From Alphaproteobacteria bacterium (GTDB lineage Bacteria; Pseudomonadota; Alphaproteobacteria; Micavibrionales; UBA2020): a stretch of DNA of 64,000 nucleotides. The stretch is taken from assembly GCA_021413445.1 (NCBI GenBank), contig JAIOQI010000001.1, forward strand, positions 21,881-85,880, read 5' to 3'. Numbering within the stretch: the first letter of the stretch is position 1; every line of letters begins with the position of its first letter. Below are positions 1 to 12,196 of this stretch, in pieces. Below the pieces are notes generated by a model. It was not told where the DNA came from and did no database searches. It worked only from the letters and a program-made list of their open reading frames with translations. Position numbers and translations under genes: made by a program.

Positions 1-1
1 G

Positions 2-160
2 CGCCAGCTGCCGCTGAACAGCAAGGTAATGGGGGCGATAGGCGGCGGCTTTGCCGCCTATACGGAGGCCTGCCCATTCGGCCTGCTGACGGCGGAACAG
101 ACGCCCGGCGCCGCAAGTTTCCAGATTTTTAAAACTTATAAACTTCCGGTCGCAAAGTAA
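2..160 (+). CDS. C-terminal end of an unidentified protein (5' truncated by window)
   Basis: An open frame enters from the window edge and ends at a TAA at 158-160, giving 52 residues that finish in a basic tail ending VAK. The segment contains a glycine-rich patch (AIGGGFAAY) and no stop, and codon use resembles the neighbours. I do not recognise the family. It lies on the same strand as tdk, about 87 bases upstream of it. Confidence 0.45.
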   Translation, partial: RQLPLNSKVMGAIGGGFAAYTEACPFGLLTAEQTPGAASFQIFKTYKLPVAK

Positions 161-247
161 CAGTCCCGCCGCCATTCTTCGCTTCGCGCGGAAGGGCAGG
201 GCGTGTTATATTTTTTTTATCATTAAAAAATTCAAGGGGGATCGAAC

Positions 248-865
248 ATGGCTTCGCTTTATTTCAAGTATGCGGCGATGAACTCCGGCAAATCCACGCA
301 GCTGCTGCAGGCACATTATAACTACACCGAGCGCGGCATGAACCCGGCGGCCCTGACGGCGCAGCTGGACAACCGCTACGGCGAGGGGAAAATCACCGCG
401 CGCATCGGCATCGACCTGCCGGCGCACACCTTCGGCAAAACCACCGATATCTTCGCCTTCATCCGGCAGCTGCATGACGCCAAGGCGCTGGACGCGGTGC
501 TGGTCGATGAGGCGCAGTTCCTCAGCGAGGAGCAGGTTTTCCAGTGCGCAAAGATCGTCGATGAGCTGGAGATACCGGTCATGTGCTACGGGCTGAAAAC
601 GGATTTCCTCGGCAAGCTGTTCACCGGCTCCGAGGCGCTGCTGCGCCTGGCTGATAACATCGAGGAAATCAAGACCATCTGCTGGTGCGGCAAAAAAGCC
701 ACCCAGACGGCGCGCATCTCCCCGGAGGGAGCCGTCGTCCGCGCCGGCGCGCAGGTCGCCATCGGCGGCAACGACATGTATGTCTCCCTCTGCCGCAAGC
801 ATTTTGTGAACGGCGAGGCGAAGGCGATGCTGCCGGTGGTCAAAAAGGCGCAAAGCGCGGCTTAA
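248..865 (+). CDS. tdk: Thymidine kinase, type II
   Basis: Phosphorylates thymidine to dTMP with ATP in the cytoplasmic pyrimidine salvage pathway. The 205-residue length fits the bacterial type II family. The P-loop MNSGKST is at residues 11-17. A Walker-B-like VDEAQF lies near residue 85. A zinc ribbon is formed by C145/C147 (CWC) and C182/H185 (CRKH). The start is supported by the ribosome-binding site AAGGGGGAT just upstream. The gene is followed after 13 bases by a CYTH-domain gene on the same strand, so the two are probably co-transcribed. The family assignment is firm. Confidence 0.95.
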   Translation: MASLYFKYAAMNSGKSTQLLQAHYNYTERGMNPAALTAQLDNRYGEGKITARIGIDLPAHTFGKTTDIFAFIRQLHDAKALDAVLVDEAQFLSEEQVFQCAKIVDELEIPVMCYGLKTDFLGKLFTGSEALLRLADNIEEIKTICWCGKKATQTARISPEGAVVRAGAQVAIGGNDMYVSLCRKHFVNGEAKAMLPVVKKAQSAA

Positions 866-878
866 AAAGGAAACCGAG

Positions 879-3850
<2,972 letters not shown>

Positions 3851-4135
3851 TCATTTCTGTTGAAAAAACATAGCATATTTTGACCCGCATCGGGAGTCTT
3901 TAAAATCGTTAAAAGTCTTTTTAAATCAAACAGTTATTGTTTTTCATAATTTAATTATCCCCAGCAGGCAAAGGGGTCATTTTCGGGTCGAATCCTGAAG
4001 CGCGGGAGCCTGCGGTTTTATTTAAAAAAATTTTGGAGATCGCGCCGCGCATCTCGGATATTTCAGGCAGGAGTTCGTCGAGCGCCGCCGTGGCTGGTGG
4101 TGGCGCTGGGCGGCGCCCTGATGACAGGCTCCTGA
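3851..4135 (-). other. recF-gyrB intergenic region with a possible short coding remnant
   Basis: The 110 bases next to gyrB (3851-3960) are AT rich and probably hold its promoter. No pair of hexamers is convincing enough to place one. The recF-proximal part (about 3961-4135) is GC rich and stays open on the minus strand to a stop at 3951, in a frame reading DELLPEISEMRGAISKIF and ending PLPAGDN. That frame overlaps recF upstream and has no convincing own start, so it may be a degraded gene end or chance. Confidence 0.3.
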
Positions 4136-5314
4136 TTATTTTCCCGCGGCCTGGCGCAACACCGGCCGGGCCGTGACGTGTCCCTGGTCGATCTGGAAAA
4201 ATTTTGCGCACTCGCGCAGGGAGGAAAAAATGCTGTCGTCCGTTCCCGTCAGCCAGATCTGGCCTTTCAGGGCGCGCAGCTGGGCGAACAGCTGTAGCCG
4301 CCGCGCTTCGTCGAGGTGCGCCGCCACTTCGTCGAGCAGGATCAGCGGGACATGCCCTTTTTCCGCCTGCATCATCAGCGCGTGGGCAAGGATGACCGAC
4401 ACCAGCAGCGCCTTCTGCTCGCCGGTCGAGCATTGCGCGGCGGGCATGTTTTTTTCCGCATAGGTCACCAGCAGGTCGCTGCGGTGGATGCCGTCATGGG
4501 TGCGTCCGGCGTCGCGGTCGATGGTGCGGGCGGCTGCGAATTTGCTTTTCAATTCATCTTCGACATCGATGGCCGGCCGTGCGGCGACCGCCTGTTCCAC
4601 TCCTCCCGACATTTCCAGCAGCGGCCGGGGAAACAGCGGCGCGGCAAGCCTAAGCGCGGCCACGTGCTGCTGCAAATGCAGCAATAGCGCCAGGCGGCTG
4701 GCGGCAATCGATACGGCATCGGCGGCCATCTGCGCTTCCAGGCCGTCGAGCCATTTGGGGTCGGCGGCGTGGGGCTGTTGCAGGAGCTTCATGCGCTCGC
4801 GCATGTTCTTGTCGTAGCGGTTCAGCCGCGTGGCATGGTCCGGCTCGAAGGAGAACACCAGCCGGTCGAGGAATTTGCGCCGCGCCGACGGCCCGTCCAC
4901 GAAGAGCCGGTCCATCTGCGGCGTCAGCCACACGGCGGAAATGAAGCCCGACAGCTCGTTCTGGCTTTTGGCGTCCTTGCCGTTGATGCGCACGATGCGG
5001 CGCTTGACGTCGCGGCCGAGGCCGGTGCCGATCCGCGCCGTCAGCCCCGAGGCCGTTTCCACTTCCGCCGCGATCGCCCAGAGATCCTGCGGCGCTGCGG
5101 CGCGGTTTTTCATCTCCAGGATGTCGGCGCTGCGCAGGCCCTTGCCGGGCACCAGCAGGCTGACCGCTTCCAGGATATTGGTCTTGCCGCTGCCGTTCGG
5201 CCCGGTCAGCACGATGATTCCGGCAGCCCGAGAATCGGGGCCGGTCAGGTCGAGGCGGAGCGTCTCGTAACAGCGGAACTGGCTGATATTTATTTTATGC
5301 AGGGCCAGGGACAC
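4136..5314 (-). CDS. recF: DNA replication and repair protein RecF
   Basis: SMC-like ABC ATPase that helps load RecA at gaps with RecO and RecR. Walker A is GPNGSGKT at residues 38-45. The signature region reads CSTGEQKALL, and the Walker B is LILLDEVAAHLDEARR near the C-terminus. The 392-residue length is normal for RecF. The gene stands upstream of gyrB on the same strand with a 285-base gap. A divergent gene starts at 5492, so 5315-5491 probably carries promoters for both directions. Confidence 0.93.
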   Translation of the reverse strand: MSLALHKINISQFRCYETLRLDLTGPDSRAAGIIVLTGPNGSGKTNILEAVSLLVPGKGLRSADILEMKNRAAAPQDLWAIAAEVETASGLTARIGTGLGRDVKRRIVRINGKDAKSQNELSGFISAVWLTPQMDRLFVDGPSARRKFLDRLVFSFEPDHATRLNRYDKNMRERMKLLQQPHAADPKWLDGLEAQMAADAVSIAASRLALLLHLQQHVAALRLAAPLFPRPLLEMSGGVEQAVAARPAIDVEDELKSKFAAARTIDRDAGRTHDGIHRSDLLVTYAEKNMPAAQCSTGEQKALLVSVILAHALMMQAEKGHVPLILLDEVAAHLDEARRLQLFAQLRALKGQIWLTGTDDSIFSSLRECAKFFQIDQGHVTARPVLRQAAGK

Positions 5315-5406
5315 GATAAAAATATCCTCTTCTTTCCCTTTGATTTATAGGCCAAAAACCGGACAAAACCAAAACTTAATGCCGTCCACATATTTTACAG
5401 AAAGAC

Positions 5407-5435
5407 TTGACCTGCGTCATAAAATTGTTTATAAA
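5407..5435 (+). promoter_or_regulatory. Sigma-70-type promoter for the 5492 gene
   Basis: A -35 element TTGACC (5407-5412) and a -10 element TATAAA (5430-5435) are separated by exactly 17 bases in the recF/5492 divergent region. The predicted start of transcription is about 50 bases upstream of the ATG at 5492. Assignment is by consensus match only. Confidence 0.6.
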
Positions 5436-5491
5436 CAGTACTTATCAGTATAAACTTCATCTTTCACGGACAAAAAAGAAAGAGATTTCAA

Positions 5492-6067
5492 ATGGCGATC
5501 GAAAACAATCCAGAAAAGAAGCCTTTGGGCGACAAAATCCGCGACCTGATTAATCCGGCGCTGGAAGACGAGCGCAAGAACGCCATTCAGCTGAAAATTC
5601 TGGACGAGATTTTCGAGGAAATCACCCAGGTTTTCCCAAAAATCATGGAGCAGAACTACAGCGACATTTTCAACAAGGCTGCGCAGATTAACAATCCGGC
5701 CGATAAAAACAACTTTATCATTAAAACCATCACCCTGCAGGGATCCAAGGGGCGCAAGGAATATTCACCCACCCTCCCCCTGGGTCTGCCGATTGTGACG
5801 GCTTTCACCAGCTTCTCGGCTGAGGACATCAAGACCCTGCCCGGCTACGTCAAGCTTCACCTGGCGGCGCGCACGCATAACGTCGCCCTCAAGATCACCG
5901 GCCTGACGGCGGATGAATCCAAAGGCGGCGGCGGCGCGGCGCTGATTATCGACGGCATGAAAACCTACGAGCAGGGCGCCATGGAGAACTACAATCTCTA
6001 TCCCAACCTGCCCGAGAAGCCCCCTGTGCCTTTTGACGCCCAGGGGCCGGGAAAATTCCGCCTCTAA
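5492..6067 (+). CDS. Hypothetical protein, 191 aa, soluble
   Basis: I do not recognise the family. The N-terminal third is charged and predicted helical (DKIRDLINPALEDERKNAIQ...), the middle has a strand-rich stretch, and the C-terminus is Pro/Gly rich (PNLPEKPPVPFDAQGPG). There is no signal peptide or membrane segment. The ribosome-binding site is AAAGAAAGAGA upstream of the ATG, and a good promoter lies at 5407-5435, so it is probably monocistronic. Its stop codon TAA (6065-6067) is immediately abutted by the 193-bp palindromic element. Confidence 0.7.
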   Translation: MAIENNPEKKPLGDKIRDLINPALEDERKNAIQLKILDEIFEEITQVFPKIMEQNYSDIFNKAAQINNPADKNNFIIKTITLQGSKGRKEYSPTLPLGLPIVTAFTSFSAEDIKTLPGYVKLHLAARTHNVALKITGLTADESKGGGGAALIIDGMKTYEQGAMENYNLYPNLPEKPPVPFDAQGPGKFRL

Positions 6068-6260
6068 GAGCGTTTCTGCTTTCATCGTACGCGTCGTTAT
6101 CCTTCCGCCTACGCCCTAACGGGCTTCGACGGACTGAGCGCTCAGACCGCCGAAGCTGCTTGCAGCGTAGGCTGGTCAGTCTCGGCGTGCTCACGTACCG
6201 AGTGTACGTTCCGCGCGCCTCGCTTCGGCTGCCTAGCGTACAATGAAAGCAGAAACGCTC
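6068..6260. mobile_element. MITE-like 193-bp palindromic element with terminal inverted repeats
   Basis: The ends are 25-base inverted repeats (6068-6092 and 6236-6260) that differ at one position and begin GAGCGTTTCTGCTTTCAT. The element is flanked on both sides by TAA (6065-6067 and 6261-6263), consistent with a 3-base target duplication. The left copy is the stop codon of the upstream gene. Inside are nested palindromes: GCCTACGC at 6107-6114 pairs with GCGTAGGC at 6165-6172, and around them lies a 32-base palindrome at 6124-6155 with two mismatched pairs. It is too short to code for a transposase, so any movement would need one in trans. Confidence 0.7.
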
Positions 6261-6269
6261 TAAATTGAA

Positions 6270-6752
6270 TTAATCTTTCGTGTGCTTTTCTGCCGGGCCG
6301 TTGCGGCGGCGCTGGTCGATTTCGCCCTCCAGGGCGCGCAGCTCCGCGCAGTCGGTCAGGCCGCAGGTCATGCGGATGACCTGCAGTTGTTCCAGCGCCC
6401 GCGCCACGTCTCCCGCCTCCAGGTACATGTCGCCGAGATATTTGTTGGCGCCCAGATGCGCCGGGTTGAGGAGCAGGGCCGTGCGGAAGCTTTTGGCGGC
6501 GTTGCCGACATCGCCGAGGCGGTAATAGGCATAGCCGCGGTAAGTATAGGCGTCGGCATTCTGGGGGTGGCGTTCCAGCACTTCGCCCACGGTATCCAGC
6601 GCGGCGCTGAATTTCCCCGCCGATAAAAAATACTCCGCCTTGGTAAGGCCGGAGTCTTCCCGGAAGGGGATTTCCTGCCCGGCGGCCCGCGCCGGGAGGG
6701 CCGCTGACAGCATCAGGCCGGCAAGCAAAACGGCGGTACGCGGTGAAAACAT
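6270..6752 (-). CDS. Secreted TPR-repeat protein
   Basis: The protein starts with a signal peptide (MFSPRTAVLLAGLMLSAALP then ARA) and continues with about three tetratricopeptide repeats, recognisable from A-Y-x-Y-R-G-Y-A-Y-Y-R-L-G-D and LNPAHLGANKYLGDMYLEAGD. TPR repeats are protein-binding scaffolds, and this one should act in the periplasm. I place the start at 6752, where the ATG overlaps the upstream stop as TGATG, implying translational coupling to the D,D-carboxypeptidase. An upstream ATG at 6776 would add eight residues before the signal peptide. The C-terminus is charged (KHTKD). The partner is unknown. Confidence 0.8.
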   Translation of the reverse strand: MFSPRTAVLLAGLMLSAALPARAAGQEIPFREDSGLTKAEYFLSAGKFSAALDTVGEVLERHPQNADAYTYRGYAYYRLGDVGNAAKSFRTALLLNPAHLGANKYLGDMYLEAGDVARALEQLQVIRMTCGLTDCAELRALEGEIDQRRRNGPAEKHTKD

Positions 6753-8116
6753 CACTCGACGGCCAGCACCAGGCAACCGCCTTTTAAGATGCGGCAGGCC
6801 TGCGCGGCGTCATTGCGGGCAAGACCCAGCAGCTTGGCGCGGTAAATCATGCCCCGGTTGGTCATGAGCGGGGCGATGGTATCCACGCCGTTGACGACGC
6901 CCTGCAGGGAGGTCTTGGCGATTTTAAGGGCGTGGATTCCCGCATCGCGGCTTGAAAACGTGCCGATCTGGATCGCCCAGCTGCCTTTTGCCTGCGGGCT
7001 GGCGGAGGCTGTCTGCAAGGCGCCGCTGCGGTCAACGGGAGGCTTGCCGTAGATGATCCGCGCGGTCTTGCCGTCTTCGTTGATGGCGGCATCGCCCTGG
7101 TCCATGACCAGGTCTGCCGCGTTAAACGTCGCCCCGGCCCCGGCCCCTGCATTGTCCACCGAGACTTCCACGGCTTTTTGGAAGGCGGCCGGCTTGCGCA
7201 CCGGCAGGGTTTTGTTTTCACCGGTTTCGCCCAGCGAGGCGACGCGGATGTTGCTGATGCGCGCAAAACTGTTGTCGAGAAGTTTTTTCATGACCTGGTT
7301 GCGGACCCGTGCCGTCTTGCCGCCGAAAACAACGCCGATCAGCCGCGTGCCGTCGCGGACGGCGGAAGAGGCGAGGTTGAAGCCGGAGGCATAGACATAG
7401 CCGGTCTTCAGGCCGTCCATGCCCTGGTAGCTGCTCATCAGTTTGTTGTGATTGAAGTAGGTGTTTCCTTCATAGGTGAAGGAGGCGGTGCTGAAATAAC
7501 GGTAATAGCGGGGATAATCGCGGATGAGCGCCTGGGACAGGGTGGCCATGTCGCGGGCGGAGCTGAACTGGGAGCGGTTATGCAGGCCGGAGGCGTTGAC
7601 GAAGTGGGTGTTGTTCATGCCCAGCTGGCGCGCCTTGGCCGTCATGGCACGCGCGAAACGGTCCTCGGAACCGCCGATGGCTTCGGCGAGCGTAACGGCG
7701 CAATCGTTGGCGGATTTGGTGGCGATGCCCAGGATGGCGTTTTCGACGCGAATGGAGTCGCCCGGCTTCAGGCCCAGCGAGGAAGGTTCCTGCGACGCCG
7801 CCCTTCTTGAAACGGGTATATACTGGTTTTTATTCAGGGTGCCCTGCGACATCGCTTCAAAAGCCAGGTACAGCGTCATCATCTTGGTCAGCGAGGCCGG
7901 GAACAGCCTTTTGTCGGGATTTTTTTCGCTGATGACGTATCCGGTGGAAGCGTCAATCACGATGGCGGCAAAACGGTCGGGCTGCGGCTGATAAGTATGT
8001 TTTTTCTTGCGGGCGGCTTCAGCAGGATTTATGCCGAGGGCAAGCACCAGCGCCGCGATCGCCAGGATCGTTAAAAAACCTTGCAAATTCAGGTCTATTG
8101 TCTTTTTCCCAGGCAA
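6752..8116 (-). CDS. D-alanyl-D-alanine carboxypeptidase (PBP5/6 type) with C-terminal SPOR domain
   Basis: Removes the terminal D-Ala from peptidoglycan pentapeptides in the periplasm. The penicillin-binding motifs are SLTK at residues 75-78, SAN at 135-137 and KTGY at 237-240. A hydrophobic N-terminal segment (residues about 13-30, ending PAEAA) is a signal peptide or anchor. The last 80 or so residues (GSWAIQIGTFSS... to the end) form a SPOR domain, which binds denuded septal glycan. This architecture is common in Alphaproteobacteria. The downstream TPR gene is coupled by a one-base stop/start overlap. Confidence 0.92.
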   Translation of the reverse strand: MPGKKTIDLNLQGFLTILAIAALVLALGINPAEAARKKKHTYQPQPDRFAAIVIDASTGYVISEKNPDKRLFPASLTKMMTLYLAFEAMSQGTLNKNQYIPVSRRAASQEPSSLGLKPGDSIRVENAILGIATKSANDCAVTLAEAIGGSEDRFARAMTAKARQLGMNNTHFVNASGLHNRSQFSSARDMATLSQALIRDYPRYYRYFSTASFTYEGNTYFNHNKLMSSYQGMDGLKTGYVYASGFNLASSAVRDGTRLIGVVFGGKTARVRNQVMKKLLDNSFARISNIRVASLGETGENKTLPVRKPAAFQKAVEVSVDNAGAGAGATFNAADLVMDQGDAAINEDGKTARIIYGKPPVDRSGALQTASASPQAKGSWAIQIGTFSSRDAGIHALKIAKTSLQGVVNGVDTIAPLMTNRGMIYRAKLLGLARNDAAQACRILKGGCLVLAVE

Positions 8117-8321
8117 TATGAACTCCCAATGACAACGGTCGGTTTATACACGGTGACCCCATCGAATATGGTATTCTGATATATATTGAATGTCTAGCGC
8201 GCTTTTTTAAAATTTTCCTAAAAATAGAAATAATTCCAGCTTCTTAACCCGGGTTAAAAAGGGGAAAAATTTGTGTTAAGATGGATCCATAGCGTGAGAT
8301 CACGGGAGACGGTGTTGTTTT

Positions 8322-8684
8322 ATGCGGCTTTTGGCTATTAAAAAACCTGTTTTATCGGCGGCGGACAATGACCCCGGGCGGCCGGGCCGGAGCGATGTCG
8401 GGGTCCTGACCCGCACCCGCGCCGTTTCCCAGAAACCGTCCCTGTACCGGGTTCTGCTGCTGAATGACGATTTTACGCCGATGGACTTCGTTGTTCATGT
8501 TTTAGAAAGGTTTTTCAGTAAGAATAAGCAGGAGGCGACGGAAATCATGCTGCAGGTTCACCGTCGCGGAGTGGGGGTTTGCGGGGTTTATACGTATGAA
8601 GTCGCCGAAACAAAAGTAAATCTGGTGATCGACTACGCCCGTAAAAACGAACACCCGCTGCAATGCACGATGGAAAAGGAATAG
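8322..8684 (+). CDS. clpS: ATP-dependent Clp protease adaptor ClpS
   Basis: Adaptor that delivers N-degron substrates to ClpAP. The core [20 protein letters not shown], with the N-degron pocket residues in NDDFTPM, is followed by the family's [19 protein letters not shown]. The first 35 residues are an unconserved extension. The gene is followed after three bases by clpA, the usual arrangement. The upstream 205-base gap (8117-8321) is AT rich and holds divergent promoters for this gene and the carboxypeptidase, though I cannot place them with confidence. Confidence 0.95.
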   Translation: MRLLAIKKPVLSAADNDPGRPGRSDVGVLTRTRAVSQKPSLYRVLLLNDDFTPMDFVVHVLERFFSKNKQEATEIMLQVHRRGVGVCGVYTYEVAETKVNLVIDYARKNEHPLQCTMEKE

Positions 8685-8687
8685 CCC

Positions 8688-10997
8688 ATGCTCTCACGCC
8701 ATCTGGAACAGACGCTGCACCGCGCCCTTGCCTACGCCAATGCCCGCCGCCATGAATTCGCGACGCTGGAGCATTTGCTGCTGGCGCTCACCGAGGACCA
8801 GGACGCGGTGGCGGTGATGCGCGCCTGCGGGATCGATCTCGAGCGCCTGCGCCAGAACCTGGTCCAGTATATTGACGAGGAACTGCAAAACCTGGTGCAT
8901 CCGTCGTCCGACGAAGCCAAGCCGACCTCCAGTTTCCAGCGGGTGCTGCAGCGCGCGGCGATTCATGTGCAGTCGTCGGGGCGCGAGGAAGTGACCGGGG
9001 CGAACGTGCTGGTGGCGCTGTTTTCCGAACGCGAGAGCAATGCGGTGTTCTTGCTGCAGGAACAGGAAATGACCCGCTTCGACGCGGTGAATTACATCTC
9101 CCACGGCATCGCCAAGGTGCCGGGCCAGGCCGAGACCCGCACCGTGCACGGCGCGGAGGAAGCCACAGCCGAAGAGAACATCATCAAGAAGGGCCGCGAG
9201 GCGCTGGACGCCTATTGCGTCAACCTCAACAACAAGGCGATCAAGGGCAAGATCGACCCGCTGATCGGGCGCGAGGCGGAGGTGGAGCGCACCATCCAGG
9301 TGCTCTGCCGCCGCACCAAGAACAACCCGCTCTACGTCGGCGATCCCGGCGTCGGCAAGACGGCGATCGCCGAGGGCCTTGCCCGCCGGATCACCGAGGG
9401 CGACGTGCCGGAAGTCCTCAAGGATTGCACGATTTACGCGCTGGACATGGGCTCGCTGCTGGCCGGCACGCGCTACCGCGGCGATTTCGAGGAGCGCATC
9501 AAGGCGGTCATCACCGAGCTGCAGGCGATCGAGGGCTCGATCCTGTTTATCGACGAGATCCACACCGTGATCGGCGCCGGCGCGACCTCGGGCGGCGCGA
9601 TGGACGCCTCCAACCTGCTGAAACCGAGCTTGTCCAGCGGCACGCTGCGCTGCATCGGCTCCACCACCTACAAGGAATACCGCAACCACTTCGAGAAAGA
9701 CCGCGCGCTGGTGCGCCGCTTCCAGAAAATCGATGTGCATGAGCCGTCGCAGGAAGACGCGTTCCGCATCCTCAAGGGGCTCAAGCCCTATTACGAGGAG
9801 CATCACAAGGTGCATTATTCTGACGAGGTCCTGCGTTCCGCAGTGGAGCTGTCGGCGCGCTATATCGGCGACCGCAAGCTGCCCGACAAGGCAATCGACG
9901 TGATCGACGAGGCGGGCGCCTCGCAGATGCTGCTGCCGGCGGCCAAACGCAAAAAGAATATCACCGTCAAGGATGTTGAATCGATTATCGCCATGATCGC
10001 CCGCATCCCGCCGAAAACCATCACCAAGGACGACAAGGATGTGCTGGCCAATCTCGAGCGCGACCTCAAGACCATGGTCTTCGGCCAGGATCCGGCGGTG
10101 ATGGCGCTCTCCGCCGCGATCAAGCTGTCCCGAGCGGGCCTGCGCGATGCCGAAAAGCCGATCGGCAGCTACCTGTTCTCCGGCCCCACCGGCGTTGGCA
10201 AGACCGAAATGGCGCGGCAGCTGGCGAAAACGCTGGGGCTCGAGCTGATTCGTTTTGATATGTCGGAATATATGGAGCGTCATTCGGTGTCGCGCCTGAT
10301 CGGCGCGCCGCCCGGTTATGTCGGGTTCGACCAGGGCGGGCTGATGACGGACAAGATCGACCAGCATCCGTATTCCGTCCTGCTGCTGGATGAAATCGAA
10401 AAGGCGCATCCCGACATTTATAATATTTTGCTGCAGGTGATGGACTACGGCAAGCTGACCGACAACAACGGCAAGACCATCGATTTCCGCCATGTCATCC
10501 TCATCATGACCACCAATGCCGGCGCTTCCGAAATGGCCAAGGCCACCATGGGCTTCGAGCGCGGCCTCCGCGAGGGCGACGACGAGGAGGCGATCAACCG
10601 CGCCTTTACGCCGGAATTCCGCAACCGCCTCGACGCGATCATCTCCTTCAAGGCGCTGACGCCGGAAATGATCGGCCGCGTGGTGGACAAATTCATCATG
10701 CAGCTGGAGGCGCAGCTCGGCGACCGCGGCGTGACCATCGAGCTGACCGACGCGGCGCGGCAATGGCTGGGCCGGAAGGGCTACGACCCGGCGATGGGCG
10801 CGCGCCCCCTCGCCCGCGTGATCCAGGAACATGTCAAAAAGCCCCTTTCCGAAGAGCTGCTGTTCGGCCGCCTGACCAAGGGCGGCGCGGTCGGAATCGG
10901 CGTTGCCGACGACAAGCTGACTTTCGAATATCACGCCCTCAAGCCCGGGCAGGAGAAAAAAACCGAATCCCGTCCCGAACATGAGACGGTAAAATAA
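8688..10997 (+). CDS. clpA: ATP-dependent Clp protease ATP-binding subunit ClpA
   Basis: Hsp100 unfoldase that feeds substrates to ClpP. The 769 residues hold the N-domain repeats that bind ClpS (residues 1-145), a first AAA module with Walker A GDPGVGKT near residue 217, and a second with GPTGVGKT near 499 and the Walker [11 protein letters not shown]. There is no ClpB-type coiled-coil middle domain, which separates it from ClpB. The ribosome-binding site AAAAGGAA precedes the ATG. The next gene begins on the base after its stop. Confidence 0.96.
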   Translation: MLSRHLEQTLHRALAYANARRHEFATLEHLLLALTEDQDAVAVMRACGIDLERLRQNLVQYIDEELQNLVHPSSDEAKPTSSFQRVLQRAAIHVQSSGREEVTGANVLVALFSERESNAVFLLQEQEMTRFDAVNYISHGIAKVPGQAETRTVHGAEEATAEENIIKKGREALDAYCVNLNNKAIKGKIDPLIGREAEVERTIQVLCRRTKNNPLYVGDPGVGKTAIAEGLARRITEGDVPEVLKDCTIYALDMGSLLAGTRYRGDFEERIKAVITELQAIEGSILFIDEIHTVIGAGATSGGAMDASNLLKPSLSSGTLRCIGSTTYKEYRNHFEKDRALVRRFQKIDVHEPSQEDAFRILKGLKPYYEEHHKVHYSDEVLRSAVELSARYIGDRKLPDKAIDVIDEAGASQMLLPAAKRKKNITVKDVESIIAMIARIPPKTITKDDKDVLANLERDLKTMVFGQDPAVMALSAAIKLSRAGLRDAEKPIGSYLFSGPTGVGKTEMARQLAKTLGLELIRFDMSEYMERHSVSRLIGAPPGYVGFDQGGLMTDKIDQHPYSVLLLDEIEKAHPDIYNILLQVMDYGKLTDNNGKTIDFRHVILIMTTNAGASEMAKATMGFERGLREGDDEEAINRAFTPEFRNRLDAIISFKALTPEMIGRVVDKFIMQLEAQLGDRGVTIELTDAARQWLGRKGYDPAMGARPLARVIQEHVKKPLSEELLFGRLTKGGAVGIGVADDKLTFEYHALKPGQEKKTESRPEHETVK

Positions 10998-11474
10998 ATG
11001 CCGCACCAGCCGGAAAAATTCATGCGCCGGGCGATCGAGCTCTCGCGCCAGAAGATGGAAGAGAACCACGGCGGGCCTTTCGGCGCGGTGATCGTTAAAA
11101 ATGGGAGCATTATCGGCGAAGGCTGGAACATGGTGACCTCCAGCGCCGACCCGACGGCCCATGCCGAAGTGACCGCCATCCGCGCCGCCTGCAAGAGTCT
11201 CGGCGATTTCAAGCTGGAAGGCTGCGAGATCTACACCAGCTGCGAGCCCTGCCCGATGTGCCTGGCAGCGATCTACTGGGCGCGGCTGGATAAAATTTAC
11301 TACGCCAATACGCGCAAAGACGCCGCCGCGATCGGGTTTGACGACGATTTCCTCTACCACGAAATCACCTTGCCGGAAGCCGAGAGGAAATTGCCCATAC
11401 AGCGGATGCTGGCCGGGGAAGCCAAAACCGTTTTCGACAGCTGGACGAAAAAAACGGATAAGACGCTTTATTAG
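10998..11474 (+). CDS. Nucleoside/guanine deaminase, cytidine-deaminase fold
   Basis: Zinc-dependent deaminase with the motif HAE at residues 55-57 (zinc ligand and catalytic Glu) and PCPMC at 84-88 (zinc cysteines C85 and C88). The sequence around AIYWARLDKIYYAN and the late FDDDFLYHEI resembles the GuaD guanine deaminase branch rather than TadA, and at 158 residues it matches that group. The substrate is inferred. The ATG follows the clpA stop with no gap, so it should be translated from the same message. Confidence 0.85.
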   Translation: MPHQPEKFMRRAIELSRQKMEENHGGPFGAVIVKNGSIIGEGWNMVTSSADPTAHAEVTAIRAACKSLGDFKLEGCEIYTSCEPCPMCLAAIYWARLDKIYYANTRKDAAAIGFDDDFLYHEITLPEAERKLPIQRMLAGEAKTVFDSWTKKTDKTLY

Positions 11475-11489
11475 AAAGGGAGATCAATC

Positions 11490-12182
11490 ATGAAATGGGA
11501 AATTACCGGCGGGTCGGCTTTTCCGCTGCTGAAATTCGCGCTGGAAAAAGGCGAGGGCGTCAAATCACAATCCGGGTCGATGGTGGCGATCAGCGACGGC
11601 CTGAAGCTGGAGGGCAAGGTCGATGGCGGCATCGGCAAGGCGATCGGCCGGATGTTCTCCGGCGAGTCCTTTTTCATGCAGCATATCGTGGCGGAAGCGC
11701 GCCCGGGCTGGGTGTTGCTGGCCTCTCCCGTCCCGGGCGGCATCACCGACATCGAGATCAAGCCGGGGCAGGAGCTGACCGTGCAGAAGAACGGCTTCCT
11801 GGCCGGCACGCCGGGGATAGAGGTTTCCTCCAAAGTGCAGAGCTTGGCGCGGGGATTCTTGAGCGGGGAAGGTTTCTTCGTCGTGAAGCTGACCGGCGCC
11901 GGCACCGCTTTTTTGAGCACTTATGGCGCGATCCAGGCGATTGATATTCCGGCGGGGGAGCAGGTGATGATCGACAACGGCCACCTGATCGCCTGGGATT
12001 CCAGCATGAAATACGAGATCACCAAGGCGACCTCGAGCTGGTTCGCGTCACTGACCACCGGCTCCGGCTTCGTCTGCCGCTTCGCCGGTCCCGGGCGCGT
12101 GCTGGTGCAGACCCGCAACCCGTGGGGCCTGGGCGGCTGGATTTATCAGTTCCTGCCTATCCCGCAGACGACCCGCCGCTAG
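11490..12182 (+). CDS. AIM24 / TIGR00266 family protein
   Basis: A 230-residue beta-rich protein with the family's repeated glycine-containing strands (GEGVKSQSGSMVAISDGLKL, SGESFFMQHIVAE, GEGFFVVKLTGAG, RVLVQTRNP). The family is widespread in bacteria and related to the mitochondrial AIM24 protein. Its molecular role is unknown. There is no signal peptide. The ribosome-binding site GAAAGGGAGATC precedes the ATG, and the gene sits 15 bases behind the deaminase, probably in the clpSA operon. Confidence 0.85.
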   Translation: MKWEITGGSAFPLLKFALEKGEGVKSQSGSMVAISDGLKLEGKVDGGIGKAIGRMFSGESFFMQHIVAEARPGWVLLASPVPGGITDIEIKPGQELTVQKNGFLAGTPGIEVSSKVQSLARGFLSGEGFFVVKLTGAGTAFLSTYGAIQAIDIPAGEQVMIDNGHLIAWDSSMKYEITKATSSWFASLTTGSGFVCRFAGPGRVLVQTRNPWGLGGWIYQFLPIPQTTRR

Positions 12183-12196
12183 AGCAGGATTTTTAT

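Noticed and set aside
4021..4135. A separate small gene between recF and gyrB
   Set aside because: The frame has no start or ribosome-binding site and runs on from within recF, so only a possible remnant is recorded.
8694..11360. An 888-codon open frame on the minus strand
   Set aside because: It lies antisense to clpA and the deaminase, shows no domain, and has a composition typical of a shadow frame.
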